Below, in pieces: positions 1 through 6,514 of a DNA stretch of 15,255 nt. How positions within the stretch are numbered: the first letter of the stretch is position 1; each line of letters opens with the position of its first letter. Source of the DNA: JBEGQX01 sp041180805 (GTDB lineage Bacteria > Planctomycetota > Planctomycetia > Gemmatales > Gemmataceae); the NCBI GenBank assembly GCA_041180805.1, contig JBEGQX010000321.1, forward strand, positions 1 through 15,255, given 5' to 3'. The notes below the pieces were generated by a model. The model worked only from the letters and a program-made list of their open reading frames with translations, was not told the DNA's origin and made no database searches. The position numbers were made by a program, and so were the translations under genes.

Positions 1-1379
1 ACATCCTTGTAAGCGTCCGGTTGCTCCTCTGCAAGTCCCTTCCAGCTTTGGGCCCTTGCTATTACACCCTTCTCTAACAATTCCTTGTCAATTCTGCGTC
101 CCTTGGACAATGCGATGGCCGCTGTTCTGCTAAGCAATCTACCTGCTCCATGGCATGTGGTTCCAAACGATCTCAACATGCTTCCTTCCTGACCCACCAG
201 AACCCAGCTAGCCCTTCCCATATCGCCAGGGATAATCACTGGCTGACCAATGGATTTGTAGGTGGTTGGAATTTCCGGGTGTCCGGGTGGAAAAGCCCTG
301 GTGGCACCTTTGCGATGAACCCATACTTTTTTGGTTTGCCCGTTCACCTCGTGTTCCTCATGCTTGGCGATGTTGTGACAAACATCGTAAACCAGCGACA
401 TTTTCATTTCCTGCCAGGATTGGTCAAACACGCTTGCGAAAGCCTCTCGGGTCTGATGCATGAGCAATTGCCTGTTGCACCAAGCAAAATGTGCCGCTGC
501 CTGCATGGCTGCAAGGTAAGACCTTCCTTCAGAACTATCCGCCGGTGCGCAGGCAAGTTGCCGGTCCGGCAAATCAATCCCATATTTTTCAGGAGCTTTG
601 CGTAGATTTACCAGTGCGTCATCACAAACTTGATAACCCAGACCACGAGAGCCACTATGGATCATTACCACGATTTGGTTTTCAAAAAGGCCCATCACCT
701 TTGCGGCATGGGCATCAAAGACTCTTTCCACGATCTGGATTTCCAGAAAATGATTTCCACTACCTAGGGTTCCACATTGATCCTGTCCGCGTTTAAGTGC
801 CATCTCGGAAAGTTTTGCAGGGTCTGCCCCGCCGAGGTACCCATTTGCCTCGGTATGATCAATATCCGCAGCGGTTGCAAGTTCCCTTTCCTGAAGATAG
901 GCAGGACCCTCGCCGAGAAGACGCTGCATTTCCTTGCCTTGGAAACGGAATTTGCCTGATTGACCCACGCCGGATGGGATTCTGCGAAAAAGTTCCTCCA
1001 CAAGAGTCTTAAGTCTGGGTTTTACGTCTTCGGACCGGTAATCGGTGCGAACCAGGCGAACACCGCAATTAATGTCATACCCAACACCACCAGGGCTTAT
1101 GACCCCTCCTTCACGGGGGTCTGTTGCACAAACGCCACCAATGCAAAAACCATACCCCCAATGAATGTCAGGCATGGCAAGACTTGCCCCGACAATGCCA
1201 GGCAGGCAGGCCACATTTGCCACCTGTTCCAAGGCTTGGTCCTTGCGCGCCTGGGCAAGCAGCGTTTCATTGGCAAAGATGATTCCATCAACCCGCATTC
1301 CCGGTTTGTGAGACTTGGGGATTTTGTAACAGCAAGGATCCACTTTTTCGAGAGTGCCTTGAAAATCTGTTCTAGACAT
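1..1379 (-). CDS. rtcB: RNA-splicing ligase RtcB (3' end outside window)
   Basis: RtcB joins RNA 2',3'-cyclic phosphate or 3'-phosphate ends to 5'-OH ends using GTP and Mn2+, in tRNA splicing or RNA repair in the cytoplasm. Reading the minus strand from the ATG at 1379 gives 459 residues open to the window edge. The family is usually about 475-480 residues, so only the C-terminal tail is missing. Metal and guanylylation residues are visible: GYDINCG with Asp102 and Cys105, GSGNHF with His210, HSGSRG with His241, CHN with His335, and the GMP-accepting CHGAGR with His410. Their spacing matches the archaeal enzyme within a few residues. The visible end reads SWKGLAEEQPDAYKD, which is typical of the family close to its C-terminus. 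The start lies 10 bases after the archease stop, so the two are almost certainly co-transcribed. Identification is firm; the physiological RNA substrate is not known. Confidence 0.96.
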   Translation of the reverse strand, partial: MSRTDFQGTLEKVDPCCYKIPKSHKPGMRVDGIIFANETLLAQARKDQALEQVANVACLPGIVGASLAMPDIHWGYGFCIGGVCATDPREGGVISPGGVGYDINCGVRLVRTDYRSEDVKPRLKTLVEELFRRIPSGVGQSGKFRFQGKEMQRLLGEGPAYLQERELATAADIDHTEANGYLGGADPAKLSEMALKRGQDQCGTLGSGNHFLEIQIVERVFDAHAAKVMGLFENQIVVMIHSGSRGLGYQVCDDALVNLRKAPEKYGIDLPDRQLACAPADSSEGRSYLAAMQAAAHFAWCNRQLLMHQTREAFASVFDQSWQEMKMSLVYDVCHNIAKHEEHEVNGQTKKVWVHRKGATRAFPPGHPEIPTTYKSIGQPVIIPGDMGRASWVLVGQEGSMLRSFGTTCHGAGRLLSRTAAIALSKGRRIDKELLEKGVIARAQSWKGLAEEQPDAYKD

Positions 1380-1389
1380 GGGGATAGCC

Positions 1390-1800
1390 TTAAATATCGA
1401 CAATGAATCTGGCTTTGAAACCGTTCCCGGATTTGGTGATAGACAGGCCGTGATAGGTGATGGCCTTCACTTCATGGTTTCTTCCATGCCTTTGGGCCTC
1501 AAACTCTTCGCCGAATGCCAGTGCAAGGAGTGCGTTTTCCTTGAGTGTTATTTTGATGGCTGAAAAGACCAGGCGTTGTGTTTCAAAAAGAATAAGAAGT
1601 TGGTTCAAAAAATCGCGCAAAAGTAATTCGGTGTTTGTCTCGTGAATTTCAAAAGACTTGGTGATTGTGGGCTTCACCTTTTCAGGGTGCTGCAAAATGG
1701 TACCTAAAAAGGCGTTGGCTGCTTCCTCGAATAAAGCTTCAAGGGATGCACCCTGAACTTCTATTCCAAGGTCAGCGGTATGCTCGAAGAAATCGAACAT
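1390..1800 (-). CDS. Archease, RtcB-activating protein
   Basis: Archease is a small metal-binding protein that speeds guanylylation of RtcB and gives it multiple turnover. The 136-residue product starts MFDFFEHTADLGIEV, the classic archease N-terminus with the conserved H-T-A-D metal-binding residues. It ends KARFIVDI, where the family has its C-terminal acidic metal ligand. Length fits the family (about 135-145). An upstream in-frame ATG at 1857 would add 19 residues overlapping the end of the ketoacyl synthase gene; family alignment favours the ATG at 1800. No clear Shine-Dalgarno precedes it, but it lies 7 bases after the previous stop, so translational coupling is likely. The gene directly precedes rtcB, the standard archease-rtcB arrangement. 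Confidence 0.93.
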   Translation of the reverse strand: MFDFFEHTADLGIEVQGASLEALFEEAANAFLGTILQHPEKVKPTITKSFEIHETNTELLLRDFLNQLLILFETQRLVFSAIKITLKENALLALAFGEEFEAQRHGRNHEVKAITYHGLSITKSGNGFKARFIVDI

Positions 1801-1807
1801 GAAAGGT

Positions 1808-2830
1808 TTACAACCTGACCAGGGCAGTGCCCCAGGTAAGGCCCGCACCAAAGCCACTCATGGTAACCAGGCTTCCTTCCCGGATTCTTTTCTCGGCAAG
1901 GGCTTCATCCAGTGCGATGGGTATGGAGCCACCAGATGTGTTGCCATATTTGTCCAGATTGTTGAAAACCTTGCTGCGTGGAATGTGCAGCACATCGATG
2001 GCGGCATTGATGATTCGAATATTCGCCTGATGAGGAATGTAAAGATCCACTTGGTCGGATGTGAAACCCTTGTGAGCCAGCACATCTTGAATGGTGTCGC
2101 AAAGTATGGCGACAGCCCAGCGAAACACAGCCCTGCCATCCATGTGCAAGTAGTGAAGCCCTTGCGAGATATTTTCGGGCGTTGGAACCATTCTGCTACC
2201 ACAGGCAGGCCTGCTTAGAAGATCGCCACCGCCACCATCGGCACCGAGGCTGAAGCTTAAGATACCCTGATCTGGTGTGCCTCTGGTTAATAAAACCGCG
2301 CCTGCTCCATCACCAAATAACGGAAAGGTTTTAATATCCTTGGGATTTAGCACCCGGGAGTTTGTGTCGCCACCAACAACCAGCGCGCAATCACTAACTC
2401 CGGAGGCCACATAGGCGGCACCCGTTATAAATGCATACATAAAACCGGCACAAGCCGCTTCTATTTCTAAAGCGCCACAGGTGAGACCAAGGCGATCTTG
2501 TAGCAAACAGGCAGTGGAGGGAAACGACATATCCGGCGTGAATGTCCCGAGGACAAGAAGATCGATATCCTTTGGTTTCACATTCGCTTTGTTCATGCAG
2601 CGAATAGCTGCCTCATGGCATAGGTCGCTGGTTGCCTGATGGGGCCAAGCATGGCGCCTTTCCAAAATCCCTGTTCGTTTCACAATCCAGTCTGCATCGC
2701 AGCCAAATTGTTCCTGAAGAACCGAGTTGGTGATAACCTGATCGGGGACATAGCTACCCGTGGAGAGTATTTTAACTCCCATAAGGCTGCGACATTGGGG
2801 TCGCCGGCTAGGTGCTCGTTCTTCACTCAT
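1808..2830 (-). CDS. fabH: Beta-ketoacyl-ACP synthase III (FabH-like)
   Basis: This is a thiolase-fold enzyme that condenses an acyl-CoA, classically acetyl-CoA, with malonyl-ACP to start type II fatty acid synthesis in the cytoplasm. The Cys-His-Asn triad is visible: Cys127 in EAACAGFMYA, His267 in IPHQANIRI and Asn297 in YGNTSGGSIPIAL. The His-Asn spacing of 30 is that of E. coli FabH. WIVKRTGILERR and the C-terminal GFGAGLTWGTALVRL are also characteristic. From the ATG at 2830 the product has 340 residues. An internal ATG at 2782 (Met17) would place the Cys at 111, close to E. coli Cys112; neither start has a clear Shine-Dalgarno, so the first 16 residues are uncertain. It leads a minus-strand cluster with archease and rtcB. 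Related KAS III enzymes can serve specialised pathways, so acyl specificity is open. Confidence 0.92.
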   Translation of the reverse strand: MSEERAPSRRPQCRSLMGVKILSTGSYVPDQVITNSVLQEQFGCDADWIVKRTGILERRHAWPHQATSDLCHEAAIRCMNKANVKPKDIDLLVLGTFTPDMSFPSTACLLQDRLGLTCGALEIEAACAGFMYAFITGAAYVASGVSDCALVVGGDTNSRVLNPKDIKTFPLFGDGAGAVLLTRGTPDQGILSFSLGADGGGGDLLSRPACGSRMVPTPENISQGLHYLHMDGRAVFRWAVAILCDTIQDVLAHKGFTSDQVDLYIPHQANIRIINAAIDVLHIPRSKVFNNLDKYGNTSGGSIPIALDEALAEKRIREGSLVTMSGFGAGLTWGTALVRL

Positions 2831-2940
2831 GAATCAGACCAAATATATCCAACTGGTCATGCCAGCAGGCACGGAATAGGTGCATGATAGCGTTAATCAA
2901 GGGAGTATACGCAAGATTAAGCCCCTTGGCCACTTATATC

Positions 2941-4203
2941 TTATTGGGCAGAACCCAAGCATTCCTGATATCCGCAGCATGCCATTACCGCATGGTAAGA
3001 GTAATCAAGTCTTAGGTCGCCATCCTGCAAAGACCGATGGAACCCACCCAAAAGCCTGGATCGGAACCAGTCAGAAAAATGCAAGGTGTTTGCTTCGGTG
3101 TATTGAAGCGTTTGGGTGAATTGAAGCGCTTGTTCCAATTTGGATTGGTAACGCTCAGACCTGGATTGATCCGCTGCCAGTTGGGCACATTGGCATGCGG
3201 AAACAAATCCCTGGGCAAGCAAGGCTGTCATTATCGATGGTGGAGCATTCATACCAGGTACAACCTCTTGTTTCAGGCCACCAAACCAATTAGGCTTCCT
3301 GGGGTCAATCCTGTCGAATTGCATGGTTGCCATCTTGTCTGCAAGTTCAAAGCAAAGGTTTGCGTATGCCTTTTCGTGGCTAATCGAATAGGCCAGCCTG
3401 AGTGCCTCAACCCTCCAGAAGGTGGGGGCAAATTCCTTTTGGTTTTTCCAAGCGTTCCAGCGCGCCGCAATGGCCTTGTAGGCAATATCAGTTTTCCAAG
3501 ATGCTGGTCGCAGATGGTTGCTTTTTAGAATCGCGCAAATTGCGATTGCGGATTCTGAACCCTTGGAATCCATCTCCTCTACGGCAGATTCCTTGTCAAT
3601 GGAGCCATTTGATTGAATCTGTGCCCGCAGATAATTTGCAAGCTGTTCCCCAGCTTCCAAAAGATCGGATTGAGGGTTGGGTAATTCGTGAATAGCCAGA
3701 AGCATTAATCCTGCGGAGGCCTGTCTGTCCAAGACCTGGTTTGGGAGCAAGGTGTAACGGATCGTGGAATCCTTGGAATCTGTCATCGTGTCTTCAAGAA
3801 GCAGCAACAAAGATTGGCTTGCCCTGGCGGCGAATCTTTCTTCCTTGAAGATTTTGGCTGCCTTGGCAAGGGCATATGCCGCCCCAGCCTGGTGCAGGAA
3901 GTTTTCGTCTTCCATTTCAGCCTTTAGGGCGGGTCGAATTCCGTTGAGAAATCTTCCTTTCATGGTGTTCACCCGGAACAGCCAGTCAGCTCCACTTTTC
4001 CCTGAATGTAAGAATTGTTTCTGAAGGGGTGTCAGTTTCCCTTCCTCTAATGTGGTTTTGCTTTGTGACGTAACGGATGGTTTTACAGAAACCGGTTGGA
4101 TCGGTTGCCCGGGAATAGGAACAGGCTGGGCGTGGCCGAAACTTGTTGCAATGAAAAAGCCAAAAGCTGTAAGCAGAGTATTTGAAATATTTTTAGAAAG
4201 CAT
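2941..4203 (-). CDS. Predicted secreted protein of unknown function
   Basis: I do not recognise a characterised family. The product has 420 residues from the ATG at 4203. That start is chosen over ATGs at 4224 and 4218 because GGAG lies 9 bases upstream of it and because it gives a clean signal peptide: Lys4, a hydrophobic stretch near residues 10-23, and a likely cleavage in SFGHA|QPVP. A proline-rich linker follows. The mature part is rich in alpha-helical repeats with Ala- and Leu-rich segments (for example QAGAAYALAKAAK), Trp/Phe-containing motifs such as NWFGGLKQEVVPGMNAPPS, and a C-terminal DLRLDYSYHAVMACCGYQECLG. The periodic helix pairs suggest an alpha/alpha-toroid or similar helical-barrel fold, but that is inference. 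It is probably exported to the periplasm. It sits downstream of the rplU terminator and about 110 bases upstream of fabH. Confidence 0.8.
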   Translation of the reverse strand: MLSKNISNTLLTAFGFFIATSFGHAQPVPIPGQPIQPVSVKPSVTSQSKTTLEEGKLTPLQKQFLHSGKSGADWLFRVNTMKGRFLNGIRPALKAEMEDENFLHQAGAAYALAKAAKIFKEERFAARASQSLLLLLEDTMTDSKDSTIRYTLLPNQVLDRQASAGLMLLAIHELPNPQSDLLEAGEQLANYLRAQIQSNGSIDKESAVEEMDSKGSESAIAICAILKSNHLRPASWKTDIAYKAIAARWNAWKNQKEFAPTFWRVEALRLAYSISHEKAYANLCFELADKMATMQFDRIDPRKPNWFGGLKQEVVPGMNAPPSIMTALLAQGFVSACQCAQLAADQSRSERYQSKLEQALQFTQTLQYTEANTLHFSDWFRSRLLGGFHRSLQDGDLRLDYSYHAVMACCGYQECLGSAQ

Positions 4204-4212
4204 GAAGGTTCG

Positions 4213-4216
4213 CTCC
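4213..4216 (-). promoter_or_regulatory. Shine-Dalgarno GGAG deciding the start of the secreted protein
   Basis: On the minus strand GGAG lies 9 bases before the ATG at 4203. The alternative ATGs at 4224 and 4218 have no such element and would place extra residues before the signal peptide. Confidence 0.6.
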
Positions 4217-4302
4217 ATGAACATGAAATCTCATTTGTTTCCCATCCTTGAGAAACTTATTTGTACTTTGATTTGGGTGCTTCGCACAATAGGAGAAAGA
4301 AA

Positions 4303-4335
4303 CAAGCCTTTCCCTGAAAGTCAGGAAAAGGCTTG
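4303..4335 (-). terminator. Intrinsic terminator of rplU
   Basis: An inverted repeat of 15 positions with one mismatch pairs 4303-4317 with 4321-4335 around a three-base loop. In the minus-strand direction, which is rplU transcription, the stem is followed by a U-rich run (GTTTCTTTCTCC). It begins 24 bases after the rplU stop. The stem and U-run are read directly; termination is inferred. It separates rplU from the secreted-protein gene. Confidence 0.82.
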
Positions 4336-4359
4336 AGTGTCATGAGTAATGTAAACAGA

Positions 4360-4668
4360 CTAAGATTGAATTGCAGTAATCTTAATGCTGGTATGGTGTT
4401 GCCTGTGACCTGTCAGGCGGCGATAATTCTTGCGCCTGCGGAATTTCTGGATGCGATACTTTTCGCTGACTTCGCCCAGAACCTCGGCCACAACTTTAGC
4501 GCCTGCTACAAGAGGCTGGCCAATTTTTACATTGGTACCATCTGCAACCAGCAGAACTTTATCAAGTTCAAGCTTGGAACCCACAGGGGTTTCACGGAGG
4601 TCAATCTTGACAATGTCACCCTGGGAAACACGATACTGCCTAGACCCATCTTCAAATACAGCGTACAT
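4360..4668 (-). CDS. rplU: 50S ribosomal protein L21
   Basis: L21 is a component of the large ribosomal subunit that binds 23S rRNA. The 102-residue product starts MYAVFEDGSRQYRVSQGD and contains the family's GxxVxAEV-like segment and the basic RIQKFRRRKNYRRLTGHRQ motif near the C-terminus, followed by TSIKITAI. Length matches the usual 103 or so. A Shine-Dalgarno GGGAG lies six bases upstream of the ATG. The usual downstream partner rpmA (L27) is absent here: the gene is followed by a terminator and then an unrelated secreted protein, so rplU appears to be a single-gene transcription unit. Confidence 0.97.
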   Translation of the reverse strand: MYAVFEDGSRQYRVSQGDIVKIDLRETPVGSKLELDKVLLVADGTNVKIGQPLVAGAKVVAEVLGEVSEKYRIQKFRRRKNYRRLTGHRQHHTSIKITAIQS

Positions 4669-4886
4669 GGAATACTCCCAAAATTATCTCAATCAAGCTA
4701 TTATCATAGGGCTCTGAAGCATTTTGACCACATGAAACCAGCAAAAAGTCGTTGGTGATTTGGAAATCCTGTTAAAAATCAGATGCTTATGGGTAAATTG
4801 GTCGTAAAGTATTACAAATCATAGGTTTAAGATTTGAATGGCCCCAAGTTTTACTTTTGCATGAATCTAAATTTTGAGGTTTCTTC
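4669..4886. other. Divergent intergenic region rplU / mobA
   Basis: This 218-base A+T-rich stretch lies between the divergently transcribed rplU and mobA. It carries the candidate rplU promoter and must also contain the mobA promoter, for which I see no convincing -35/-10 pair. No RNA gene or coding region is visible. Confidence 0.6.
4703..4730 (-). promoter_or_regulatory. Candidate sigma-70-type promoter of rplU
   Basis: On the minus strand, TGGTCA (4725-4730) and TATGAT (4703-4708) are separated by 16 bases. They match the -35 and -10 consensus at 4/6 and 5/6 positions. A start about 7 bases downstream would give a leader of roughly 28 bases with a good Shine-Dalgarno. This is pattern matching only. 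Confidence 0.35.
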
Positions 4887-5495
4887 ATGAAATTGGGTGG
4901 AGCAGTTCTGTGTGGGGGAAAAAGTTCCAGAATGGGGCGGCCCAAGGGTTTCCTTCCTTGGGAAAATGAGCTTTTGCTTCAAAAGATCGTTCGCACGGTG
5001 CAGCAGGTTTGTTCGCCGGTTGTTATTGTTGCAGCAAAAGATCAGGAAGTACCAAATGTTTCTAAGGATGTGGAGATTCTTAGGGATGAAGTCGAAGGAA
5101 AAGGGCCTATGGCCGGGCTAGTTGTGGCTTTAAAAAAAATGGCATCTGAAGTGGATGCTGTTTTTCTAGCATCGTGTGACGTTCCATTTCTTGATGAGGC
5201 GACCATCAGATTTCTGGCAGAAAGGCTTGATGGGTACAGGGCCTTGGTTCCAAGGGTGCACGATACTTGTAATCCTCTGGTTGCTATGTATCGTGTCGAT
5301 TTACTGAGGAATCTTGAGGAGATGCTTGAAAAAAATTGCCTGCGAATGCAGTCCATTGCGGAAATGGATGGAGTGTTAATTTTGGAAGAAGAGGAATTTG
5401 TAATGGCTGGGCAGAGTTTGATGTCATTTCGGAATATCAACACCCCGCAAGAGTATGAAGAAGCTTTGAAAAAAAACAAAAAAGTTGATCCATAA
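4887..5495 (+). CDS. mobA: Molybdenum cofactor guanylyltransferase MobA
   Basis: MobA transfers GMP from GTP to Mo-molybdopterin, forming the guanine dinucleotide cofactor of DMSO-reductase-family enzymes, in the cytoplasm. The 202-residue product shows the nucleotide-binding signature LCGGKSSRMGRPKG (residues 8-21, with Lys20), the GPMAGL motif (73-78) and Asp98 in LASCDVPFL, the Mg2+-binding residue. CNPLVAMY (132-139) matches the substrate-binding segment of the family. Length is typical (about 190-210). The start is supported by GAGG seven bases upstream of the ATG. The gene stands alone, divergent from rplU, with 341 bases before actA. The ACIII iron-sulfur subunit downstream belongs to the molybdoenzyme superfamily but is not expected to bind this cofactor, so a functional link to the operon is not implied. 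MobA-like transferases for other cofactors (MocA) are the main alternative. Confidence 0.87.
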   Translation: MKLGGAVLCGGKSSRMGRPKGFLPWENELLLQKIVRTVQQVCSPVVIVAAKDQEVPNVSKDVEILRDEVEGKGPMAGLVVALKKMASEVDAVFLASCDVPFLDEATIRFLAERLDGYRALVPRVHDTCNPLVAMYRVDLLRNLEEMLEKNCLRMQSIAEMDGVLILEEEEFVMAGQSLMSFRNINTPQEYEEALKKNKKVDP

Positions 5496-5512
5496 AAAGC
5501 AATGGTTTTAGA

Positions 5513-5645
5513 GGCTTAGTTTTCTTGGCTTTGAGAATTAGCTTGATGGGTTTCCTGATTTTTAAGAAAGAAAAATCTAATTGGCTTTTGTTGGTGGGTG
5601 AAAATAGGCTTTCTTTGAAGTAATTTGAGGAAAAAAGATTGGCTT
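5513..5645 (+). repeat. Five GGCTT direct repeats
   Basis: GGCTT occurs at 5513, 5527, 5583, 5607 and 5641, with three of them as TTGGCTT (5525, 5581, 5639) spaced 56 and 58 bases apart. The copies are short and imperfect outside the core. They may be regulator sites or chance. Confidence 0.3.
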
Positions 5646-5655
5646 GCAAATTGCT
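5640..5655 (+). promoter_or_regulatory. Candidate sigma-54 (-24/-12) promoter element
   Basis: TGGC at 5640-5643 and TTGCT at 5651-5655 have exactly the GG-to-GC spacing of a sigma-54 promoter, and G5646 also fits the extended consensus. Two positions of the -24 half differ. It points toward actA and would start transcription near 5667, leaving a leader of about 170 bases. This is inference from pattern only. Confidence 0.35.
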
Positions 5656-5695
5656 GTGAGGGTTTATTGCAGTTAGAGAGTTTTTCTGCTGCTAG

Positions 5696-5722
5696 TGGTT
5701 GCTAAATAAATATTTGCAACCA
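5696..5722. promoter_or_regulatory. Operator-like inverted repeat upstream of actA
   Basis: Perfect 7-base arms TGGTTGC (5696-5702) and GCAACCA (5716-5722) enclose a 13-base A+T-only centre, which itself contains AAATA and TATTT. The right arm overlaps the -35 hexamer of the candidate sigma-70 promoter, the geometry of a repressor or regulator site. A hairpin in a longer transcript is the alternative. Confidence 0.4.
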
Positions 5723-5742
5723 GAAGTGCTCTAGGGTAGATT
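5714..5742 (+). promoter_or_regulatory. Candidate sigma-70-type promoter of the ACIII operon
   Basis: TTGCAA (5714-5719) and TAGATT (5737-5742) are separated by 17 bases. Each matches consensus at 4/6 positions. A start near 5749 would give a leader of about 88 bases before actA. Confidence 0.33.
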
Positions 5743-5836
5743 TCGCTTTCCGGATTCCTAGAACAAGTGTGAATCCCTTGATCTCATCCGGGGAGCGTTA
5801 GTTTCGATGGTTTAATGAAGACCGAGAGGGACAAGA

Positions 5837-6514
5837 ATGCCCCAGGTATTTCCAAAATATGCAAATGTACTGACTTGGGCGGTGATCCTTGGGGTCATCA
5901 CTACCGTTAGTTTGCTGGGTGTTGGTGCGATGGTGTTTGCCAGATCGCCCTATGCGACTTTAAAAGAGACTGCCTACACACAGCCCATTCAATTTAGCCA
6001 TGCTCATCACGTGAACGGCCTTGGCATTGATTGCCGTTATTGTCACACCTCCGTTGAAGATGCCAGTTATGCAAATATCCCGCCTACCAAGACTTGCATG
6101 AATTGCCATTCCCAGATCTGGGTTGGTTCCAAGATGCTTGAGCCGGTGCGTGAAAGCTACAGGACTGGAAAATCGCTTGAGTGGAGTCGAATCCACAGGC
6201 TTTCAGATTTTGTGTACTTCGACCATAGCATCCATGTGACCAAGGGGATTGGTTGTGCTAGTTGCCATGGAAGGGTTGATGAAATGCAGGCTGTGTATCA
6301 GCACGGCACTTTGCTAATGGAATGGTGCCTGGATTGTCATCGGGCCCCGGAAAAGAATCTTCGCCCGCGTGATCAGGTTTTCAACATGGCGTTTAAGCCC
6401 TCGGATCTTAAGCAGTCCAACGGTCAACCCCATACCCAGGCGACTTTGGGTGCGGAGTTGAGGCAGAAATATGACATCCGTAGTCTTCTCGAGTGCTCCA
6501 CATGTCATCGATAA
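5837..6514 (+). CDS. actA: ACIII pentahaem cytochrome c subunit ActA
   Basis: ActA is the periplasmic multihaem cytochrome of alternative complex III, passing electrons from the iron-sulfur subunit toward the monohaem subunit or external acceptor. The 225-residue product has an N-terminal membrane segment (about residues 12-34) serving as signal anchor. Five CxxCH haem-attachment motifs follow: CRYCH 66-70, CMNCH 87-91, CASCH 140-144, CLDCH 164-168 and CSTCH 220-224. Five haems is the number known for ActA. Additional His residues in FSHAHH and YFDHSIH are likely axial ligands. The last motif is the penultimate feature before the stop, and the actB start codon lies within it. The ATG at 5837 is preceded by GAGAGGG at six bases. 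First gene of the operon; the 341-base region upstream probably holds its promoter. Confidence 0.95.
   Translation: MPQVFPKYANVLTWAVILGVITTVSLLGVGAMVFARSPYATLKETAYTQPIQFSHAHHVNGLGIDCRYCHTSVEDASYANIPPTKTCMNCHSQIWVGSKMLEPVRESYRTGKSLEWSRIHRLSDFVYFDHSIHVTKGIGCASCHGRVDEMQAVYQHGTLLMEWCLDCHRAPEKNLRPRDQVFNMAFKPSDLKQSNGQPHTQATLGAELRQKYDIRSLLECSTCHR

Larger units (their letters stand above)
5496..5836. other. Non-coding regulatory region upstream of the ACIII operon
   Basis: This 341-base A+T-rich gap contains no credible gene on either strand. In order it holds GGCTT repeats, a weak A+T-only hairpin after mobA, a sigma-54-like element, and an inverted repeat overlapping the -35 box of a sigma-70-like promoter. 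A long leader precedes actA, which has a Shine-Dalgarno (GAGAGGG) six bases before its ATG. It is the only sizeable untranslated region ahead of eight co-directional genes, so it probably controls them. Confidence 0.6.

Noticed and set aside
150..1406. Plus-strand open frames of up to 151 codons opposite rtcB
   Set aside because: The minus strand encodes an unmistakable RtcB with all catalytic residues across this whole stretch; the opposing frames have no family features or ribosome sites.
5547..5567. Hairpin GATTTTT / AAAAATC as a mobA terminator
   Set aside because: The stem is only seven mostly A-T pairs, with a seven-base loop and no clear U-run after it; too weak to annotate as a terminator.
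6493..6501. GTG start of actB at 6493
   Set aside because: It would add only three residues and has no better ribosome site than the ATG at 6502; ATG preferred, though not excluded.
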